From contig DFGE01000004.1 in assembly GCA_002371675.1 (NCBI GenBank), forward strand, positions 1 through 27,338: DNA of 27,338 nt, read 5' to 3'. This document shows, in pieces, positions 23,545 to 27,338 of this stretch. The DNA is from Clostridiales bacterium UBA3758 (GTDB lineage: Bacteria > Bacillota > Clostridia > Oscillospirales > Oscillospiraceae). Position 1 is the first letter of the stretch; each line of letters begins with the position of its first letter. The notes beneath the pieces are model-generated. The model worked only from the letters and a program-made list of their open reading frames with translations. It did not search any database and was not told the origin of the DNA. Position numbers and translations under genes: made by a program.

Positions 23545-25511
23545 GCGCGGCGCTTCTCCACCAGATAGGCGCGCAGGGCGTTTGCCATAACGAGTACGGT
23601 GAATAGCGCGTCGAGCCCGACGGCGGCCGGCGCAGGGGCCACGCCCGTGAGGGTCAGGACCAGCAGCAGGAGCTTCACGCCCAGCGTACCGTAGAGGTTC
23701 TCGGCCGCGATGCGGCTGGAGAGACCGGAGATGCGCTTGGCGAGCGGCAGGCGGCTGATCTCCCCATCCGATAGAACAAGGTCGGCGGCGTCCGCCTCCT
23801 CCCAGGCGCGGATGGCGTTGATCGCAATACCGACATCCGCCTCGCGGAGCATCGCCGCGTCGTTGATCCCGTCTCCCACATAAGCGAGGGTGCAGCGCTC
23901 CCCCTGGCTGTTTTTGAGATACTTCACGGCGGAGACCTTCTCCTCCGGCGTGAGCTCCGTCTTCAGCGAGTCAAAATTCAGCGCCATGGCGATGGGCCGC
24001 GCCTCGCTGCGCACGTCGCCGGTCAGCATGACGAGGCTCGTAACCCCCTGGCTGCGCAGGCTCTCGAGCGCGTCAAACGCCCCGTCGCGCACCTTGTCGG
24101 CGACCATGATATAGCCCCAGTAGACCCCGTCGACCGAAACGTGAATTGCAGCGCCCTTGCGCAGCGGCACCTGATAGGCGACTCCGTGCTGCTCCATGAG
24201 CGAGCCGTTGCCTACGCAGACGTGCCGCCCCTGCATGAACGCGCTGACGCCGCGGCCGGGGATCTCCTCGACTTCGATGACGCCCTCAGAGTCCTCCGGG
24301 AGCCAGCCCGCCGCCTTCTTCAGCATCTCGGCAATGGGGTGGTTGGAGTGGCTCTCCGCAGCGGCAGCGACCGCCAGAAGCCGCTCCTCGCTCACCTTGA
24401 CGGGGAAGACCTCGGTGATGGTGAAGTTTGCCTCGGTGATGGTCCCGGTCTTGCCGAAGACGACGGTATTCACGCGCGCGAAGGCGTCAAAGCTGCGGTG
24501 ATCTTTGGCGAGGATGCCCTGCCTTCCGGCGGTGAGCACCGCGCCGAGATACGCCAGCGGAACGGAGATCGCCAGTGCAGCGGGAGACGAGAGCAGCAGC
24601 ACGACCGCTGCCCGGGTGAGCCAGGCGATCCAGTTGCCTGCGAATATGGGCACGATGATGCCGAAGATAAACGCGAGGACGCCCATGGCTATGGCAAACC
24701 AGCGGGAAACATCCGCGGCAAGGATCTCTTTCTGCGTCCTCTCGGCAATCCTGACCTGGGTGCTGTTGAGCAGCTTCACCGCAGCGGATTCCTCAAAGCC
24801 GCGTGTGACGCGCATACGGATCGGAGCGCCCTTGTTGACCGTCCCGGAGAGGACAGAGGAGCCGGGGCCGACGGTATAGGTCTCCATGCTGCCGGAGAGA
24901 ACGGAAGCGTCCAGCTCCGTGACACCCTCGAGGATCACGCCGTCAAGCGGGATGATCTCATCCTTTTCGACGAGAACGACCTCGTCGATCTCCACTTTTT
25001 CCGGCGAGCGGATTACCGGCTCCCCGGCCGTCTCCACGCGGGCTTTTTCCGGCAGACCGTCCTGGAGGCGGACGATCGCGGCGTTTTTCCGTGCGACGAC
25101 ATAGGCCTCCGCAAGCTCACCGATCCGCACGAAGACAGCGCAGAACGCCGCGGCAACGGGGTGGCCGAGGCTCGCCAGCAGGATCAGCCCCAGGAGAAAC
25201 AGCAGATCCTCGTACGGGATCTGCCGCGCGAGTACGGCACGCGGGATACGCAGGATGACAGCGCTGCCGGAGAGCAGCAGCGAGAGCACAATGAGCACCG
25301 CGCGCACGAGCTTCCCCAGCGGGAGCACCAGCGCGGCGATCAAAAACAGCACAGCGGCAAGCATCGTGACAAGATCAAACAGCGTCAGGCTGCGCTCATA
25401 TTCCTTCCCCGCAGCATGCTTTGCCTTTTCGGGCAGCAGCCGGGGAAACTTGGGGAGCACGAGCTCCACGTTCCAGTTGCGTTTTATGGTGTCAAGAAGG
25501 CGTCCAGCCAT
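23541..25511 (-). CDS. P1B-type ATPase-like membrane protein lacking the phosphorylated Asp (probable pseudoenzyme)
   Basis: Membrane protein (656 aa) with the P1B heavy-metal pump plan: four N-terminal helices (about 45-145), an A-domain (about 150-260), two helices (about 268-330), P and N domains (about 345-600) and two C-terminal helices. The hallmark DKTGT reads GKTGT with Gly353, the A-domain TGES reads SGSM (Ser208 in place of Glu), and the CPC metal site reads SPA (309-311). ATP-site parts remain: SNHPIA, GRGVSA, MLTGD and GDGINDAAML. There is no N-terminal CxxC metal domain. A normal phospho-enzyme cycle should be impossible. It lies between a VanZ gene (5-base gap) and a HAD phosphatase gene (ATGA overlap). 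Its function is unknown; a regulator or non-pumping transporter is possible. Confidence 0.88.
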   Translation of the reverse strand: MAGRLLDTIKRNWNVELVLPKFPRLLPEKAKHAAGKEYERSLTLFDLVTMLAAVLFLIAALVLPLGKLVRAVLIVLSLLLSGSAVILRIPRAVLARQIPYEDLLFLLGLILLASLGHPVAAAFCAVFVRIGELAEAYVVARKNAAIVRLQDGLPEKARVETAGEPVIRSPEKVEIDEVVLVEKDEIIPLDGVILEGVTELDASVLSGSMETYTVGPGSSVLSGTVNKGAPIRMRVTRGFEESAAVKLLNSTQVRIAERTQKEILAADVSRWFAIAMGVLAFIFGIIVPIFAGNWIAWLTRAAVVLLLSSPAALAISVPLAYLGAVLTAGRQGILAKDHRSFDAFARVNTVVFGKTGTITEANFTITEVFPVKVSEERLLAVAAAAESHSNHPIAEMLKKAAGWLPEDSEGVIEVEEIPGRGVSAFMQGRHVCVGNGSLMEQHGVAYQVPLRKGAAIHVSVDGVYWGYIMVADKVRDGAFDALESLRSQGVTSLVMLTGDVRSEARPIAMALNFDSLKTELTPEEKVSAVKYLKNSQGERCTLAYVGDGINDAAMLREADVGIAINAIRAWEEADAADLVLSDGEISRLPLAKRISGLSSRIAAENLYGTLGVKLLLLVLTLTGVAPAPAAVGLDALFTVLVMANALRAYLVEKRRA

Positions 25512-25516
25512 TCAGA

Positions 25517-25996
25517 TCACACTCCAGGATCAGATTTGCGGCGCGGATAGAGCAGCGCCGTGAGCGCGGGGCCGAGGAGATAACCCGCGCCGTCGATCAG
25601 CACATCGCTGAACAGAGCCGCGCGGCCGGGGACGAAGCTCTGGTGAAGCTCGTCCGAGCAGGCATACAGAAAGCAAAACGCGACAGCTGAGAAAAACGCC
25701 GGCCAGCGCTTCTCCAGCGCCTCCGAGAAGAACAGGCATACGCCGACGCCCAGGCAGAAGTACTCAAACATGTGGGCGTATTTGCGGATGTCGAAGTCGA
25801 GGCCGCGGTCGCTCAAACGCGGGAGGAAGCGCGAGAGGAAGGCGCCGATGGGGCCGCTGAGAAAATCCGAGCTGAGCTCCGCGGATTCCTCCCCAGGCTG
25901 CGCGGAGAGCAGAAAGATCGCCGTCATGATCGCGAGACTCAGCAAGGCGTAAAGCCACAGGCGGATCCGGTGCCCCCTTTGTCTCTCAGCGTTCAT
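25517..25996 (-). CDS. VanZ-family membrane protein
   Basis: Small integral membrane protein (159 aa). Family motifs are IFLLSAQP after the first helix, KYAHMFEYFCLG, and the diagnostic CSDELHQSFVPGR followed by DVLIDGAGYLLG. Four helices are predicted. VanZ proteins are named from a teicoplanin resistance locus but most are of unknown role, so no resistance is implied. The start at 25996 has GGAGGA five bases upstream and is better than an in-frame ATG 18 bases earlier. First gene of the operon with the P-type ATPase-like and HAD genes. Confidence 0.85.
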   Translation of the reverse strand: MNAERQRGHRIRLWLYALLSLAIMTAIFLLSAQPGEESAELSSDFLSGPIGAFLSRFLPRLSDRGLDFDIRKYAHMFEYFCLGVGVCLFFSEALEKRWPAFFSAVAFCFLYACSDELHQSFVPGRAALFSDVLIDGAGYLLGPALTALLYPRRKSDPGV

Positions 25997-26031
25997 GGTC
26001 TTCCTCCACAGCATCTTGTTTCAATCAATCT

Positions 26032-26061
26032 ATTATACCCTATATCTGCCTTGTATTGCAA
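26032..26061 (-). promoter_or_regulatory. Promoter of the VanZ/P-ATPase-like/HAD operon
   Basis: On the minus strand TTGCAA (26061-26056) and TATAAT (26037-26032) are 18 bases apart, about 35 bases upstream of the start. Confidence 0.65.
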
Positions 26062-26327
26062 GACTTCCTGGCGATTTCTTTTGACACCTGGCGCAGAAAA
26101 CCCGGCTCCGCAGTGAAGCCAAACAAATAATAACACATCGCAAAAACCATGCCTGATTCCCGGATTTTCGCTTCTTTATAGTATTCAACAGGTTTTTTGA
26201 GATAAATGCAACAAAGAAATCTCTCTTTTCCTCCGTATCTTTCCTTCTCGCCGCTTGCGTACCGGCACGTTTTGAATGTAAAGGGATAATTTAGGGCTAC
26301 AAAATACACACCCCTAAAAATTGAAGC
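26062..26327. other. AT-rich gene-free stretch
   Basis: About 265 bases between the VanZ operon promoter and element B. I see no recognisable gene, RNA or repeat here. A minus-strand frame is open through it but shows no family similarity and runs on from element B. Confidence 0.5.
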
Positions 26328-26361
26328 AAAAAAGTGCAGGATTTCTTCTGAAATCCTGCAC
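26328..26361 (-). terminator. Terminator-like hairpin at the 3' end of element B
   Basis: On the minus strand a 13-bp stem with a 4-base loop is directly followed by six T residues, the classic form of an intrinsic terminator. It would end any transcript of element B. Confidence 0.7.
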
Positions 26362-26558
26362 TCAGACTGCAGACAAACCCTTGCGGCAATGGTTCGTCTC
26401 GCATGGGGAGATTGTGAAGAGGGGACGGTAATCCCCTCTTCACGTTCAATATATGCAAAAATGGAAACTTTTTCGGAAGTTTTCATTTTTGCCTTTCAAG
26501 CTGTCGACACTTTGTCGACAGCTTGAGTGCAGGATTTCTTCTGAAATCCTGCATTTTC
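26328..26558 (-). repeat. Structured hairpin-bounded intergenic element, copy B
   Basis: Second copy of the element at 3430-3657, on the opposite strand. Its ends are near-identical hairpins (26334-26361 and 26527-26554, stems GTGCAGGATTTC and TGCAGGATTTC, TTCT loops), unrelated in sequence to the end hairpins of copy A. The body (26363-26526) aligns with copy A without gaps. The first internal hairpin has a perfect 13-bp stem where copy A has a U.G pair. In the GTGAAG hairpin one G-C pair of copy A is A-T here, and in the second hairpin a C-G pair is A-T. Both end hairpins carry T runs on their outer side (TTTTTT on the minus strand at the left, ATTTTC on the plus strand at the right). No protein is encoded. 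Confidence 0.7.
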
Positions 26559-26600
26559 AGGTCCGAGTGTTCATAACTTAACTGTTGCTTTCTCCAAAAA

Positions 26601-26635
26601 CCGAATCGAAGCCCAGCGAAGCGGGTTCGATTCGG
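26601..26635 (+). other. Hairpin followed by a strong ribosome-binding site
   Basis: A perfect 10-bp stem (CCGAATCGAA 26601-26610 with its complement 26626-26635). Directly after it AAGGAGG (26637-26643) precedes ATG at 26648, opening a 70-codon frame to 26860 with no family similarity. The frame crosses a terminator-like hairpin and the GGGGTGCAT repeats, so it may be a leader peptide or incidental. Confidence 0.35.
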
Positions 26636-26662
26636 GAAGGAGGAGACATGGAGCACAGACGG

Positions 26663-26696
26663 GAAAACGGCGACCGCCATAGCAATCGCCGTTTTC
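26663..26696 (+). terminator. Terminator-like hairpin GAAAACGGCGA
   Basis: An 11-bp perfect stem (26663-26673 with 26686-26696) and 12-base loop, ending in GTTTTCTT. The A-rich and T-rich arms allow action on either strand; on the minus strand it could end the epimerase transcript. Confidence 0.5.
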
Positions 26697-26748
26697 TTGC
26701 CGTGCGGAATGATCTCCGACGCTGGGAAATCACGCTGATTATGATACC

Positions 26749-26840
26749 AAATGCACCCCGGGGTCAAGGCGGGGTGCATTTTGCTCTGCCCGGGGTGCAT
26801 TTTCGGGGGGTTGGGTGCATTTGTATTGAGTGGGGTGCAT
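26749..26840 (+). repeat. Array of GGGGTGCAT repeats at 20-21-base intervals
   Basis: GGGGTGCAT starts at 26771, 26792 and 26832, and as TGGGTGCAT at 26812, so the spacing is 21, 20 and 20 bases, about two helical turns. An inverted copy at 26749-26759 forms an 11-bp stem with the first repeat. The array lies just downstream of the epimerase gene and could bind a protein or form a G-rich structure. The units are too short and close for CRISPR. Confidence 0.55.
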
Positions 26841-26862
26841 CTCGACAAACTGGAATTTGACC

Positions 26863-27338
26863 TTACGGAAGAGAAGCTCGAATTGACTCTACAATATCCC
26901 TTGGTTCGTAATCGAATTCCTTAGATGCTTTTTCATGTGAAAAGTGGCCGTTTGTATGCAGGGTATAAACGGAATACGGAGTGAAAAGCGGTGATGGCCT
27001 TTTAAACAGAATTGATATCCGCTCAGCTGCCGGAGCAAATACTTTTGCCATACTGTGAGGTAAAACCGTTTTCCTGACCGATTTTCCCCGCATCTTTCTG
27101 ATGATATTGAGAAGGTCAGACACCGTGATATAGTGGCCGTTCAAAATATAGCATTCTCCGGCGCGTCCCTTCTCTTCACATGCGAGAATTCCGTCCACGA
27201 CGTCTCTTGCATCGACAAAATCATATCCTCCGTGGAGCGCAACAGGAATTATCCCTTTTGCAATTGCGTGGATTGTTCGGATCATATGATTTTTGTTTTG
27301 GATATCCCCGGGACCAATAATGCCGGAAGGATGAACAA
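26863..27338 (-). CDS. NAD-dependent epimerase/dehydratase family protein, C-terminal part
   Basis: The gene runs off the window; its 5' end is missing. The visible 157 codons begin in VHPSGIIGPGD, the conserved segment of extended short-chain dehydrogenases, and include DFVDARDVVDGILAC and GECYILNGHYITVSDLLNII, typical of dihydroflavonol-reductase-like and nucleoside-diphosphate-sugar epimerase-like proteins. The NAD-binding GxxGxxG and the catalytic YxxxK lie outside the window. Base composition drops sharply here: 21 of 60 G+C in each of the lines 26881-26940 and 27241-27300, against 39 of 60 at 19501-19560. This suggests a separately acquired region starting near 26860. The substrate is unknown. 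Confidence 0.85.
   Translation of the reverse strand, partial: VHPSGIIGPGDIQNKNHMIRTIHAIAKGIIPVALHGGYDFVDARDVVDGILACEEKGRAGECYILNGHYITVSDLLNIIRKMRGKSVRKTVLPHSMAKVFAPAAERISILFKRPSPLFTPYSVYTLHTNGHFSHEKASKEFDYEPRDIVESIRASLP

Noticed and set aside
25517..25996. Glycopeptide resistance from the VanZ match
   Set aside because: There is no vanHAX or vanRS nearby, and most VanZ-family proteins are unrelated to resistance.
26040..26486. 148-codon minus-strand frame through the intergenic region
   Set aside because: It runs through the hairpins of element B and lacks family motifs or a good ribosome site; its apparent openness is explained by the structured repeat.
26749..26840. CRISPR array
   Set aside because: The repeat unit is 9 bases and the period 20-21 bases, far too short, and there are no cas genes.

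Overview
The window reads as chromosomal DNA of a GC-rich anaerobic Firmicute, most like the Clostridia/Oscillospiraceae. The grounds are the ftsE-ftsX-(coiled-coil M23 hydrolases)-S41 order, a CdaR-type regulator, a DUF4830 protein, a VanZ protein, strong AGGAGG ribosome sites and SigA-type promoters. Taxonomy is inferred from gene style only. No rRNA, tRNA or CRISPR array was seen.

Layout. (1) 43-3422, + strand: an ECF nickel/cobalt importer (fused NikMN/CbiM S-component, CbiQ, CbiO), then hypA, which points to nickel. (2) 3430-3657: a structured non-coding element bounded by two identical terminator-like hairpins. (3) 3706-12023, - strand, read right to left: ftsE, ftsX, two paralogous coiled-coil M23 murein hydrolases, an S41/PDZ protein without its catalytic Ser and Lys, greA, and lysS carrying a C-terminal Trbp111-like tRNA-binding domain. 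(4) 12101-14108, - strand: a CdaR/PucR regulator and an RsuA-type pseudouridine synthase. (5) 14271-14738: a DUF4830 membrane protein on +. (6) 14828-18507, - strand: a metallophosphoesterase lipoprotein, an FMN alpha-hydroxy-acid dehydrogenase and a PflX-like radical SAM protein, the last two separated by a foldback (MITE-like) element at 17273-17616. (7) 18704-22916, + strand: trmL, then a glycolytic run pgk-tpiA-gpmI. (8) 22981-25996, - strand: a tight operon of VanZ protein, a P-type ATPase-like protein lacking the phosphorylated Asp, and a HAD-IB phosphatase. (9) 25997-26862: a long gene-free stretch holding a second, inverted copy of the element in (2) and an array of GGGGTGCAT repeats. 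(10) 26863-27338: the C-terminal part of an NAD-dependent epimerase in clearly AT-richer DNA.

How the parts fit. FtsEX is an ABC-like complex that activates coiled-coil M23 hydrolases at the septum. The operon supplies both hydrolases and a PDZ protein that probably acts as a scaffold rather than a protease. The importer and HypA form a nickel uptake and delivery set, but no nickel enzyme is in view.

The most unusual items are the two-copy hairpin-bounded element, whose copies differ by compensatory changes and carry different but internally identical end hairpins, and the two enzymes with dismantled active sites (S41 and P-type ATPase).
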